DNA from: JARDZI01 sp041639705
GTDB taxonomy: Bacteria > Bacillota > Clostridia > Clostridiales > Caloramatoraceae
Direction: 5' to 3'
Assembly (NCBI GenBank): GCA_041639705.1
Contig: JBEQBT010000203.1
Coordinates: 1-6,295 of the forward strand
DNA: 6,295 bases
Shown in pieces: positions 1 through 5,818 of the stretch. Below the pieces are notes generated by a model. It was not told the DNA's origin. It saw nothing but the letters and a program-made list of their open reading frames with translations, and did not search any database. Every line of letters begins with the position of its first letter. Position 1 is the stretch's first letter. The translations under genes and the position numbers were made by a program.

Positions 1-2135
1 TTATCCACTTCTGTTCCTGAATCTATATCTTGAGCGGTTCCTATTCCATCTCCCATAAAGGATATATTCAATCCTAATGAATCTGCAACATCCAATATTT
101 CCTTTTTAGTCATATTATTAAAGCTCGGAACTGCAACTTTATTATTTGGGTTTGCTTCTACTCCAAGATAAATCTCTATCTTAGTATTTTCTTTAACTGA
201 TACACCTGGTTTTGGGCTAATGTCATATACAATATTTCCAGTACCTTGAATATCCACATTAATCTTATTATTTCTCAAGATTTTTTCAGCCTCAACTGAT
301 GTCATTCCTCTAACTTCAGGAATAATGACTTCCCTAACTACCTTAGGGTTTTTAATATCATTTAGATCAGGCTGTATATTAAGATATCTAATAGTGTCCT
401 CCATAATTGCCTTAACAATAGGTCCTGCTGTTGATCCAGAATAATAATTTGTTGGATCAGGCTCTTTAATTGAAACCATTATAATAAATTTGGGATCATT
501 GCTTGGTGCCATCGCTACAAATGTAGAGACATATTTACCTGCTACATATCTTCCATTTTCCACCATCTGCGCTGTTCCTGTCTTTCCTCCAACGTGATAG
601 CCTTCTATATATGCCTTCTTTCCCGCTCCAACTGTAACTACACTCTCGAGTATGCTTCTAAGTTTTTTTGCAGTATCAACAGAAATAACCTGTTTTACAA
701 CCTTAGGCACTACTTCCTTTACAACAGATGTATTGCCGTCCTCGTCAGTAAAAATGACTCTTTTCACTAAATGAGGTTCTATCATTTTACCATCATTTGC
801 TACTGCTGCAAAGGCTGTCATATATTGAATGGGGGTAACTGCAATTCCTTGGCCAAATGCCTCAGTTGCAAGTTCTATTGGACCTACTCTTTCAATAGGT
901 AGTAAAATGCCTTTTTCTTCTCCTGGATAATCAACATTGGTTCTTTTACCAAATCCAAATGCATTGTAATACTTATATAATGTTTCCTTTCCAATTTTTT
1001 TACCTAACTCCATAAACCCAACATTGCACGAATTTTGAAGTATTTGTGCAAAGTTTTGCACCCCATGACCACTGGCTTTCCAACAATTTATTCTAGTACC
1101 AGCAACAATTAAAAAACCTCTACAGACAAATCTATCATTATCACTTACTAAATTTTCTTCCATTGCTGCAGCTGCAGTGACTACCTTTAATATGGATCCA
1201 GGCTCAAAATTTTCATTAACAGCTCTATTTTTCCAGGATTCCATGGCTTCCTGTACTGTACCTGTTACTGGATTATTAGGGTCATAATCAGGCTTATTAG
1301 CCATTGCTAGTATTTCACCTGTTTTAGGATCCATAACAATTGCTGTTATTTGTTTAGCTTTATTGTCTATTAGACCTTTATCTACTGCCTTTTCAGCAAA
1401 GTATTGAATAGATTCATCTATTGTAAGGACTATATCATTTCCATTTTTAGGGGATATGTAATTTGCAAGACTGTTAGGCATTTCTCTATGATAAGCATCT
1501 GTTTCTCCTATAAATCTTCCAGATACTCCATTCAGTTCTTCATTATAGAAAAATTCAATTCCTGCTCGACCTTCCCCATCGGAATTTATACTTCCTAAAA
1601 CTTGTGCCAAAAAATTGCCATTGGGATAGTATCTTTTTGTATCTTCAGTAATCACTATTCCTGGCAGCTTAAGTTCTCTTATTTTATTAGCTTGTTCTCT
1701 TTCAATTCTTCTAGCCAAAGTAACGCTTGACATTGGTAAACCATTTTTTAACTTACTGTTCAATTTTTTAATTATAATTTCCTCACTAATATTTAATATT
1801 GGCGCAATTTTTGCAGCAACCTCTTCCTTAGTTATTTTTTTACCTTCTTCTGCATTTTCTGCTTGATTTATTTCCTTTAAAAATGCATCTATTCTTTCCA
1901 CATTACCACTAACTGCAAGTGGTCTTCCATTTCTATCTAAAATTTTCCCTCTTTTAGCTTCTATTCTTGTATCACTTGTCCATTGATCAACCGCCCATTG
2001 TTGAAGTTTAGGAGACCATATTATCTGTACGTAAGCATATCTACCAATAATGACAGTCTGCACAAAGAATATTATCAGAAGTAATCCGGCAATTCTTTTT
2101 CTGACTGTAATATTAGTTTTAGGTTCAATATTCAA
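1..2135 (-). CDS. Class B penicillin-binding protein with PASTA repeats (PbpB/SpoVD/FtsI family), C-terminus cut by window
   Basis: This is a septal or sporulation peptidoglycan transpeptidase that cross-links stem peptides outside the membrane. The 711 visible codons show a short cytoplasmic N-terminus and one membrane anchor at about residues 15-31. An N-terminal dimerisation/pedestal domain follows, beginning near 'AKRGKILDRNG'. The three penicillin-binding motifs are SxxK as S314-I-L-K317 in 'FEPGSILK', SxN as S369-C-N371, and KTG at 518-520 in 'GGKTGTAQ'. PASTA repeat 1 spans about 600-660. PASTA repeat 2 starts near 667 and runs off the window, so a few tens of residues are probably missing. 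The start is TTG at 2135, 12 bases after the ftsL stop and preceded by a six-G Shine-Dalgarno; no ATG lies nearby. Its place right after ftsL matches pbpB (FtsI), and two PASTA repeats also fit PbpB. Many clostridia carry a single such gene annotated spoVD, so I give no symbol. The Ile inside SxxK, where Thr is usual, is the one departure from the motif. Confidence 0.95.
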   Translation of the reverse strand, partial: MNIEPKTNITVRKRIAGLLLIIFFVQTVIIGRYAYVQIIWSPKLQQWAVDQWTSDTRIEAKRGKILDRNGRPLAVSGNVERIDAFLKEINQAENAEEGKKITKEEVAAKIAPILNISEEIIIKKLNSKLKNGLPMSSVTLARRIEREQANKIRELKLPGIVITEDTKRYYPNGNFLAQVLGSINSDGEGRAGIEFFYNEELNGVSGRFIGETDAYHREMPNSLANYISPKNGNDIVLTIDESIQYFAEKAVDKGLIDNKAKQITAIVMDPKTGEILAMANKPDYDPNNPVTGTVQEAMESWKNRAVNENFEPGSILKVVTAAAAMEENLVSDNDRFVCRGFLIVAGTRINCWKASGHGVQNFAQILQNSCNVGFMELGKKIGKETLYKYYNAFGFGKRTNVDYPGEEKGILLPIERVGPIELATEAFGQGIAVTPIQYMTAFAAVANDGKMIEPHLVKRVIFTDEDGNTSVVKEVVPKVVKQVISVDTAKKLRSILESVVTVGAGKKAYIEGYHVGGKTGTAQMVENGRYVAGKYVSTFVAMAPSNDPKFIIMVSIKEPDPTNYYSGSTAGPIVKAIMEDTIRYLNIQPDLNDIKNPKVVREVIIPEVRGMTSVEAEKILRNNKINVDIQGTGNIVYDISPKPGVSVKENTKIEIYLGVEANPNNKVAVPSFNNMTKKEILDVADSLGLNISFMGDGIGTAQDIDSGTEVD

Positions 2136-2142
2136 AGATATA

Positions 2143-2148
2143 CCCCCC
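2143..2148 (-). promoter_or_regulatory. Ribosome binding site of the PBP gene, a run of six G overlapping the ftsL stop
   Basis: On the minus strand the ftsL stop TAG runs directly into a G6 tract, seven bases before TTG at 2135. The tract is the only purine-rich stretch at usable distance, so it fixes the TTG start. It also suggests translational coupling with ftsL. A single-base homopolymer as Shine-Dalgarno is unusual in this otherwise A/T-rich context. Confidence 0.75.
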
Positions 2149-2627
2149 TAATGTATTAATCCAATAATTTTTTGAATAAATTCATTTGCTGCAGTTTTAG
2201 TACCTTCCTTTGACTGATCATTTAAAGATGTAAGGGGCTTTACATCAATATAAACAACTTGATTTTTATTGGGTATTACCATTCCTAGTTTACTAACCGC
2301 AGTTTCCTCAATACTTTTAATATTACTCATCTTTGCCATTTGTACCCTTGTATTCTCATTTGCTTCTTGAACCTTTTTTATTTCTGATTTTACTGTTCTT
2401 ATGTCATAAGTTAATTTTATTATTGAAGCAAATCTACTTAATGTCAAGATTGAAATAAGAGCGATAATAAAAATACTTTCAACCATTTTAAGCTTTATCT
2501 TAACCCTATTCTTTTGTTTTCTTCTTTTTATTGGTTTCTTTTCATTTTTAATTTCGGGCTGTATATCATAGGCAACACTACCATACATATAATTTTCTGA
2601 GTGCTTTTTACTTTTTTCCATTACCAA
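2148..2627 (-). CDS. ftsL: FtsL/DivIC-type septum-formation protein
   Basis: This is a bitopic divisome protein. In Firmicutes, FtsL pairs with DivIC/DivIB and helps activate the septal transpeptidase encoded next to it. The 159-residue product has a basic, lysine/arginine-rich cytoplasmic tail (about 1-49) and one hydrophobic segment at 51-70. A charged, heptad-like stretch at about 72-105 is likely to form the periplasmic-side coiled coil. It ends in 'KLGMVIPNKNQVVYIDV', the short C-terminal pattern typical of FtsL/DivIC. Sequence conservation is weak in this family, so the assignment rests on topology, the terminal motif and position between rsmH and a class B PBP. The best start is TTG at 2627, six bases after GGGGTGA. 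An ATG two codons in (2621) is possible but lies 12 bases from that site. An in-frame TGA at 2634-2636 rules out anything longer. The upstream gap to rsmH is 29 bases. Confidence 0.85.
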   Translation of the reverse strand: MVMEKSKKHSENYMYGSVAYDIQPEIKNEKKPIKRRKQKNRVKIKLKMVESIFIIALISILTLSRFASIIKLTYDIRTVKSEIKKVQEANENTRVQMAKMSNIKSIEETAVSKLGMVIPNKNQVVYIDVKPLTSLNDQSKEGTKTAANEFIQKIIGLIH

Positions 2628-2633
2628 TTTTAT

Positions 2634-2640
2634 TCACCCC
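2634..2640 (-). promoter_or_regulatory. Ribosome binding site deciding the ftsL start
   Basis: GGGGTGA on the minus strand matches the 3' half of the extended Shine-Dalgarno (…GGTGA). It sits 6 bases from TTG at 2627 and 12 from ATG at 2621. This spacing favours the TTG start. The TGA inside it is also the in-frame stop that opens the reading frame. Confidence 0.6.
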
Positions 2641-2656
2641 TACTTCCCTTTAGAAC

Positions 2657-3598
2657 CTATATTTTTTCAGCTATTCTAAGCTTTGCGCTTCTTGACCTTG
2701 GATTTATATCAAGTTCTGCTGCTGAAGGAACAACTGGTTTTTTCGTAATAATTTTAATATCAGGTTTTTTATTACATATACAAATTGGAAAACTCGGTGG
2801 ACATGTACATGGGTTCTCTCTTTCCTTGTATACATTTTTTACAATTCTATCTTCAAGCGAATGGAAGGTTATTATACAAAGTCTTCCACCTGGTTTTAAT
2901 GAACTAATAGAGTCATTTACTGCATTCTTTAAAATTTCTATTTCCTTATTTACTTCTATTCTTATTGCCTGAAATGTTCTTTTAGCAGGATGAGGTCCTT
3001 CTCTTCTTGCAGAAGCAGGTATTGCAGCTTTTATAATATCTACAAGCTCAAATGTTGTCTCAATTGGTTTATTGCTTCTTTCTCTAACAATAAACTCCCC
3101 AATCCTAGAAGCCCATTTTTCCTCACCATAATCCCTTATTACTCTGACAATTTCCTCCTTTGAGTAACCATTAATAACATCCATTGCAGAAAAATCAGCA
3201 GTCATATCCATCCTCATATCGAGTGGGGCATTGTTCATATAACTGAAGCCTCTCACAGCTACATCAAGTTGATGGGAAGAAACTCCTAAGTCTAATAAAA
3301 TACCATCCAGTCCTTCTATTTTTAATTCCTGAAGAATATTTTTTATGTTAGAAAAATTATTATGTACAAAAACTACATTTTCAAAATCCTTTAATTTTTC
3401 CTTTGAAGCCTTTATAGCATTTTCATCCTGATCAACACCTATTAAAGCTCCACCATTCTCTAAATGCTTTAAAATTTCACTGGAATGTCCTGCTCCACCT
3501 AATGTTCCATCAAGGTAGATTCCCTTTTCCTTAATATTCAATCCCTTTATACATTCATTTAGTAAAACAGATACATGACTAAATTCCATATATTTCAC
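2657..3598 (-). CDS. rsmH: 16S rRNA (cytosine(1402)-N(4))-methyltransferase RsmH
   Basis: RsmH (formerly MraW) uses S-adenosylmethionine to methylate N4 of C1402 in 16S rRNA at the ribosomal P site. It acts in the cytoplasm. The 313-residue frame is the usual family length. Visible hallmarks in order, numbered from the GTG, are 'HVSVLLNECI' (8-17), the SAM-binding loop 'YLDGTLGGAGHS' (28-39) and the acidic 'GVDQDE' (54-59). These are followed by 'LLDLGVSSHQLD' (101-112), 'RGFSY…PLDMRMD' (116-131), 'KRTFQAIRIEVN' (206-217), 'ITFHSLEDR' (243-251) and the C-terminal 'NPRSRSAKLR' (299-308). A Cys cluster C264/C266/C273/C275 precedes the C-terminus, as in other clostridial homologues. The long frame begins with GTG at 3598. 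The Shine-Dalgarno GGGTGA overlaps that codon and sits five bases before ATG at 3589, so translation probably starts at 3589 and gives 310 residues. It lies between mraZ and ftsL in the standard dcw order. Confidence 0.97.
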   Translation of the reverse strand: MKYMEFSHVSVLLNECIKGLNIKEKGIYLDGTLGGAGHSSEILKHLENGGALIGVDQDENAIKASKEKLKDFENVVFVHNNFSNIKNILQELKIEGLDGILLDLGVSSHQLDVAVRGFSYMNNAPLDMRMDMTADFSAMDVINGYSKEEIVRVIRDYGEEKWASRIGEFIVRERSNKPIETTFELVDIIKAAIPASARREGPHPAKRTFQAIRIEVNKEIEILKNAVNDSISSLKPGGRLCIITFHSLEDRIVKNVYKERENPCTCPPSFPICICNKKPDIKIITKKPVVPSAAELDINPRSRSAKLRIAEKI

Positions 3599-3600
3599 CC
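3595..3600 (-). promoter_or_regulatory. Ribosome binding site that favours ATG 3589 as rsmH start
   Basis: GGGTGA on the minus strand lies five bases upstream of ATG 3589 and physically overlaps the alternative GTG at 3596-3598. A ribosome bound here cannot use that GTG. The annotated protein may therefore be three residues too long if it starts at 3598. Confidence 0.6.
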
Positions 3601-3615
3601 ATCTTTAATTAAATA

Positions 3616-4044
3616 TTATATTCCAAGCTCCGACATTTTTTCTGCAATTCCTTCAACGTCAATGTTTTGATCATTGTACTCATTCCAGCGTTCCTTGCTC
3701 CATATTTCAAGCCTTGTAGAAACACCTATACTTACTATATCCTTATTAATATTTGCATATTCAATAAGATTTTGTGGAATAAGTGCTCTTCCCTGTTTAT
3801 CAATTTCGATTTCTGCAGCCCCAGAGAAGAAAAACCTCACAAATGCTCTTGCATCCTTATTGGTTAGTGGAAGGGTTTTAAGCTTTTCCTCAAGCCTTTT
3901 CCATTCCTCTAATGTATAAGCATAAAGGCATCCATCAAGACCCTTTGTTATCACAAAGGTTAATCCTAGACCTTCTCTGAATTTAGAAGGTATTATCATT
4001 CGGTTTTTAGCATCAAGGGCATGTTGATATTCACCAATAAACAT
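3616..4044 (-). CDS. mraZ: Transcriptional regulator MraZ
   Basis: MraZ is a ring-forming AbrB-fold DNA-binding protein that regulates the division and cell-wall (dcw) cluster it heads. The 142-residue product is normal family length. It carries both tandem SpoVT/AbrB-like half-domains, each with the signature DxxxR: D11-A-K-N-R15 in 'HALDAKNRMIIPSKFRE' and D82-K-Q-G-R86 in 'IDKQGRALIP'. The ATG at 4044 is preceded by GGTGAG with four intervening bases, and the product begins with the conserved 'MFIGEYQHALD'. It is the first gene of the leftward operon; rsmH follows after 17 or 26 bases, depending on its start. A phased array of GTGG boxes sits directly upstream at 4051-4090 and is the obvious candidate for autoregulation. 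Confidence 0.97.
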   Translation of the reverse strand: MFIGEYQHALDAKNRMIIPSKFREGLGLTFVITKGLDGCLYAYTLEEWKRLEEKLKTLPLTNKDARAFVRFFFSGAAEIEIDKQGRALIPQNLIEYANINKDIVSIGVSTRLEIWSKERWNEYNDQNIDVEGIAEKMSELGI

Positions 4045-4050
4045 TTATCT

Positions 4051-4090
4051 CACCACATCTTTACTCCACTTTACTCCACTTTTAACCACT
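4051..4090 (-). promoter_or_regulatory. Probable MraZ operator: 10-bp-phased GTGG box array
   Basis: Read on the mraZ coding strand, four consecutive decamers occur: AGTGGTTAAA (4090-4081), AGTGGAGTAA (4080-4071), AGTGGAGTAA (4070-4061) and the degenerate AGATGTGGTG (4060-4051). Two are identical and the first differs only in its second half. In phase with the preceding A residues they read as AAAGTGG boxes. MraZ proteins are known to bind tandem G-rich repeats upstream of mraZ, TGGG-type in E. coli and AAAGTGG-type in Mycoplasma, with about one helical turn between units. Position, sequence and phasing all fit. The last unit abuts the mraZ Shine-Dalgarno, so binding could also affect translation initiation. 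Confidence 0.8.
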
Positions 4091-4099
4091 ATTACTATT

Positions 4100-4105
4100 A
4101 TTCTA
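4100..4105 (-). promoter_or_regulatory. Possible -10 element of the mraZ operon promoter
   Basis: TAGAAT on the minus strand matches the sigma-A -10 consensus in five of six positions. It lies just upstream of the GTGG array, so transcription would begin inside or next to the operator. I see no convincing -35 at 16-18 bases upstream, and such hexamers are common in AT-rich DNA. Confidence 0.3.
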
Positions 4106-4223
4106 TATTAAAATCAAAATTCCTGCTATAGAAAATAGAAAATAAATAAAATATTATATAAATTCAAGTTACATTAAATAAAGTACTTACATAAAAATAA
4201 ATATATTATCCCATAATATTAAT

Positions 4224-4229
4224 GGAGGG
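4224..4229 (+). promoter_or_regulatory. Ribosome binding site of the small gene at 4236
   Basis: GGAGGG lies six bases before the ATG. This near-ideal Shine-Dalgarno at ideal spacing in an otherwise A/T intergenic region is the main evidence that the 40-codon frame is translated. Confidence 0.75.
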
Positions 4230-4235
4230 ATAATT

Positions 4236-4358
4236 ATGTATTTGAAATTGCAAGGTGTAGGTCATAAAATGCCTAAAATGGTAATTGCAATGATGCTTGC
4301 AGACATGTTCCTAAAAGGAATGTTATACGGAATGTATATTCAGAAAAAGATAAAATAG
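4236..4358 (+). CDS. Small methionine-rich, probably membrane-associated protein (40 aa)
   Basis: I do not recognise this protein. The frame runs from ATG 4236 to TAG 4356-4358 and encodes 40 residues. Eight are methionine (positions 1, 12, 15, 19, 20, 24, 29, 33). A largely hydrophobic stretch at about 15-35 contains one Asp (23) and one Lys (27), spaced i,i+4 as in a helix salt bridge. A Gly-x-x-x-Gly pattern lies at 28-32, and the protein ends in the basic tail 'QKKIK'. This looks like one short membrane or amphipathic helix with a positively charged end. Support for it being real comes from the strong Shine-Dalgarno (4224-4229) and the intrinsic terminator 44 bases after the stop. It is divergent from mraZ and monocistronic. 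Possible roles include a small membrane protein or a toxin-like peptide; no antisense RNA or partner gene is visible, so no function is assigned. Confidence 0.7.
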   Translation: MYLKLQGVGHKMPKMVIAMMLADMFLKGMLYGMYIQKKIK

Positions 4359-4401
4359 TTAGTTAAACAACAATAAAGAGTTTATAAAAAAATTCTATAA
4401 C

Positions 4402-4446
4402 AAACAGCTTTCTATGATAAAATCAAATATCTAGAAGGCTGTTTTT
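4402..4446 (+). terminator. Rho-independent terminator after the small gene
   Basis: The left arm is 4402-4414 (AAACAGCTTTCTA) and the right arm 4432-4444 (TAGAAGGCTGTTT). They pair over 13 positions with a single G-U wobble and a 17-base loop. The right arm merges into a T tract ending at 4446. On the minus strand the tail is poorer, though AT-rich enough that some bidirectional action is possible. Confidence 0.85.
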
Positions 4447-4752
4447 ATGGTAAAAAGAAGCTCTTCAGGAAATTTTGAAACTTTGTGGTGATTACTAACT
4501 TGGAATTTGGGACACTTACTAAGTGTATTTTATAGTCAAAACGCTATTTTTTATTGTAGTTTTTATAATATAACTTTTGTGCAAAACGCATTAATGGTTT
4601 TTTACTATAAATCATGGAATTTCTATACCTATTACTCCCTGCTTGTCCACTTTTCCTTTAAAAGAATTAAAGTTTTATCATTAACTTTTTAAAATTTAAC
4701 TATTAAACTCTTAAATATCTTAATCCAACAATTATTTGCTACAGTTTTATTC
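4447..4752. other. Non-coding stretch between the small gene and the transposase element's 3' end
   Basis: No credible gene is seen here. It contains the left GGGAC end repeat (4509-4523). It also contains two copies of CAAAACGC (4537-4544 and 4582-4589), and a loose inverted pair made of TTTATAGT near 4529-4536 and ACTATAAA near 4604-4611. A small A/T hairpin lies at 4656-4672 with TTTT after it. Everything from about 4509 onward is probably the 3' non-coding part of the mobile element. Confidence 0.5.
4509..4523 (-). repeat. Left end repeat of the transposase element (inverted relative to the right-hand copies)
   Basis: The plus strand reads GGGACACTTACTAAG. Its reverse complement CTTAGTAAGTGTCCC matches the copy at 5781-5795 (CTTAGTATATGTCCC) in 13 of 15 positions. 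It therefore lies in opposite orientation to the three copies on the other side of the transposase. It overlaps a palindrome at 4512-4526 with 7-base arms around a single C. This is a candidate hairpin of the kind HUH transposases recognise at element ends. Confidence 0.7.
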
Positions 4753-5228
4753 CTAAGCGGCATAACAGTTCATAAATTCTTCTACTATACCCCTATACCT
4801 TTCCTCATCAATAAGTTTAATCCCAAGACTGCTGAGCACAGAGACCCTCCCTTGTGTTATATTACCTAGCACCATGCATATACTACTGCATTTATAATTG
4901 CCTAAACTTCTCATCATAAATACAAGCAGTGCCTTTGCTTCTACCACACCTTTACAGTGCTTACTGTGAAGCTTTATTTTAGATACTCCCATCTTTTCAA
5001 TGATAAATTTAATTATTTCATCTGCCTTTATGTTTCTTATGAGCATCCATCTCTGACTTCTATACTCTGTTTCTTCATTTGTGAATTCAATATTCTCTAA
5101 CATTTTTTCATCATTACACATGTATACCAGTTTCATGTATTTCTCTCTTGCTGTCTTTGGATTATTACTAAACATACCCATTATGAAGCCGTCTTCAACT
5201 AATTCATATGGGTCCTGTTTTAAGATCG
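4753..5228 (-). CDS. C-terminal half of the REP-associated transposase (DnaA-C-like DNA-binding region)
   Basis: This is the continuation of the gene that starts at 5663, separated from it by the ten-N gap. The frame is open from the gap edge through 15 codons ('ILKQDPYELVEDGFI') to an internal Met codon at 5181, and ends with TAG at 4753-4755, giving 157 residues. An isolated ORF call would begin at that Met and give 142 residues. There is no Shine-Dalgarno there, and the upstream codons match the linker expected in this family ('DPYELVEDGFIMGMFS'). The last hundred or so residues are helical with many basic positions. The pattern 'HCKGVVEAKALLVFMMRSLGNYKCSSIC', followed by 'QGRVSVL', resembles the C-terminal helix-turn-helix of DnaA. 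A DnaA-like C-terminal domain is known in one clade of these transposases. The domain probably binds the end repeats. Confidence 0.8.
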
Positions 5229-5238
5229 NNNNNNNNNN
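5229..5238. other. Assembly gap of ten Ns inside the transposase gene
   Basis: Ten Ns replace sequence within the coding region. With exactly ten bases the two halves are out of frame. The leftover CT before and CG after the gap in coding direction require a missing length of 3n+2. Ten is therefore a placeholder, not the real length. Homologous proteins carry a short linker here, so the real gap is plausibly a few tens of bases. Confidence 0.95.
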
Positions 5239-5663
5239 AGGCTTGAGAATTCATACTTCAAAGGGCAGTCCTCATATTTTTTTATAGCTGTTGGGTTATT
5301 GTGAATATAGGCAGATAGGGCTATTAGGTAATTTTCATCATTCACCATTTCACTCCTGAATCTATCTTGAAAAAGGTGTCCATGTCGTTTGTGTTCTAAA
5401 TTAAAGTAAAGGGCATAGGAGAAGTTTATGCTGTGCATAACATCTGATATGTCTGCTCCATTTGCATCTATTATCATATGCACATGGTTATCCATTAAGC
5501 AGTAACCATATACTCTGAATTTATAGAGCTTTTGATACTTCTTTACAAGGGAGAGATACTTAAGCTTATCATCTTTACCCTTAAATAGATCCACCTCGCT
5601 TATACTTCTTGCCATAATATGAAATATAGACTCCTTTGTCTTTTCTCTTGCTTTTCTTGGCAT
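5239..5663 (-). CDS. N-terminal catalytic half of a REP-associated tyrosine transposase (Y1_Tnp/HUH)
   Basis: This is a single-strand DNA transposase/nuclease that cleaves with an active-site tyrosine and a histidine-bound metal. The 141 intact codons before the gap begin 'MPRKARE', the usual opening of this family. They carry the metal-binding H-x-H as H60-V-H62 in 'CLMDNHVHMII' and the conserved 'GHLFQDRF' (95-102). The block 'YLIALSAYIHNNP' (112-124) contains the likely nucleophile Tyr119, with Y112 the alternative. The last readable residues 'KYEFSS' match the family's (Y)xWSS motif just after the catalytic core. The ATG at 5663 has GGAGG seven bases upstream, so the start is secure. The reading frame does not truly end at the gap; it continues as the segment 4753-5228, for a total of about 300-310 residues. 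I see no inactivating change outside the gap, so the element may be functional. Confidence 0.9.
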
Positions 5664-5686
5664 ATGAAAACCTCCATTACAGTTTA

Positions 5687-5692
5687 ATTATA
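5687..5692 (-). promoter_or_regulatory. Possible -10 element for the transposase
   Basis: A perfect TATAAT on the minus strand lies 24 bases before the ATG and just ahead of the Shine-Dalgarno. The best upstream hexamer at 16 bases (TTCATT) is a poor -35. The call rests on position and the -10 match alone. Confidence 0.35.
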
Positions 5693-5739
5693 AATATAAT
5701 TCCCTGTTAATGAAGATTTTATTCCTTAGTAAAATATAT

Positions 5740-5757
5740 TTAGTATATGTCCCAGTT
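5740..5757 (+). repeat. Right-hand end repeat, copy 1
   Basis: TTAGTATATGTCCCAGTT is identical over 18 bases to copy 2 at 5782-5799. It lies about 75 bases upstream of the transposase start codon. In transposase orientation it begins with AACTGGGACATATACTAA. Confidence 0.85.
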
Positions 5758-5781
5758 TTTTTATTCAGTGATTAAAAGTAC

Positions 5782-5799
5782 TTAGTATATGTCCCAGTT
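5782..5799 (+). repeat. Right-hand end repeat, copy 2
   Basis: An exact 18-base duplicate of copy 1, 42 bases further out. It belongs to a longer unit at 5764-5795 that begins TTCAGTGAT and ends in GTCCC, and which recurs in diverged form at 5819-5850. Confidence 0.85.
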
Positions 5800-5818
5800 A
5801 TTTTGGATGGAGATTATA

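Noticed and set aside
1404..1598. Plus-strand open frame of 64 codons
   Set aside because: It is antisense to the PBP transpeptidase gene, with no ribosome binding site and no recognisable protein features.
2601..2972. Plus-strand open frame of 123 codons
   Set aside because: It lies antisense to the well-conserved rsmH coding region, has no Shine-Dalgarno and has a composition expected of a shadow frame.
3667..3919. Two overlapping plus-strand frames of 66 and 81 codons
   Set aside because: Both are antisense to mraZ, which is unmistakable; they overlap each other and lack ribosome binding sites.
4212..4219. CATAATAT as a sporulation sigma-E/K type -10 for the small gene
   Set aside because: No matching -35 was found, and the predicted start would fall inside the Shine-Dalgarno at 4224-4229.
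4507..4692. Plus-strand open frame of 61 codons
   Set aside because: It starts at a TTG inside the GGGAC end repeat without a Shine-Dalgarno and consists of aromatic and serine-rich residues typical of translated AT-rich non-coding DNA.
5081..5287. Plus-strand frame of 68 codons spanning the Ns
   Set aside because: It is antisense to the transposase and exists only because the ten Ns read through in that frame.
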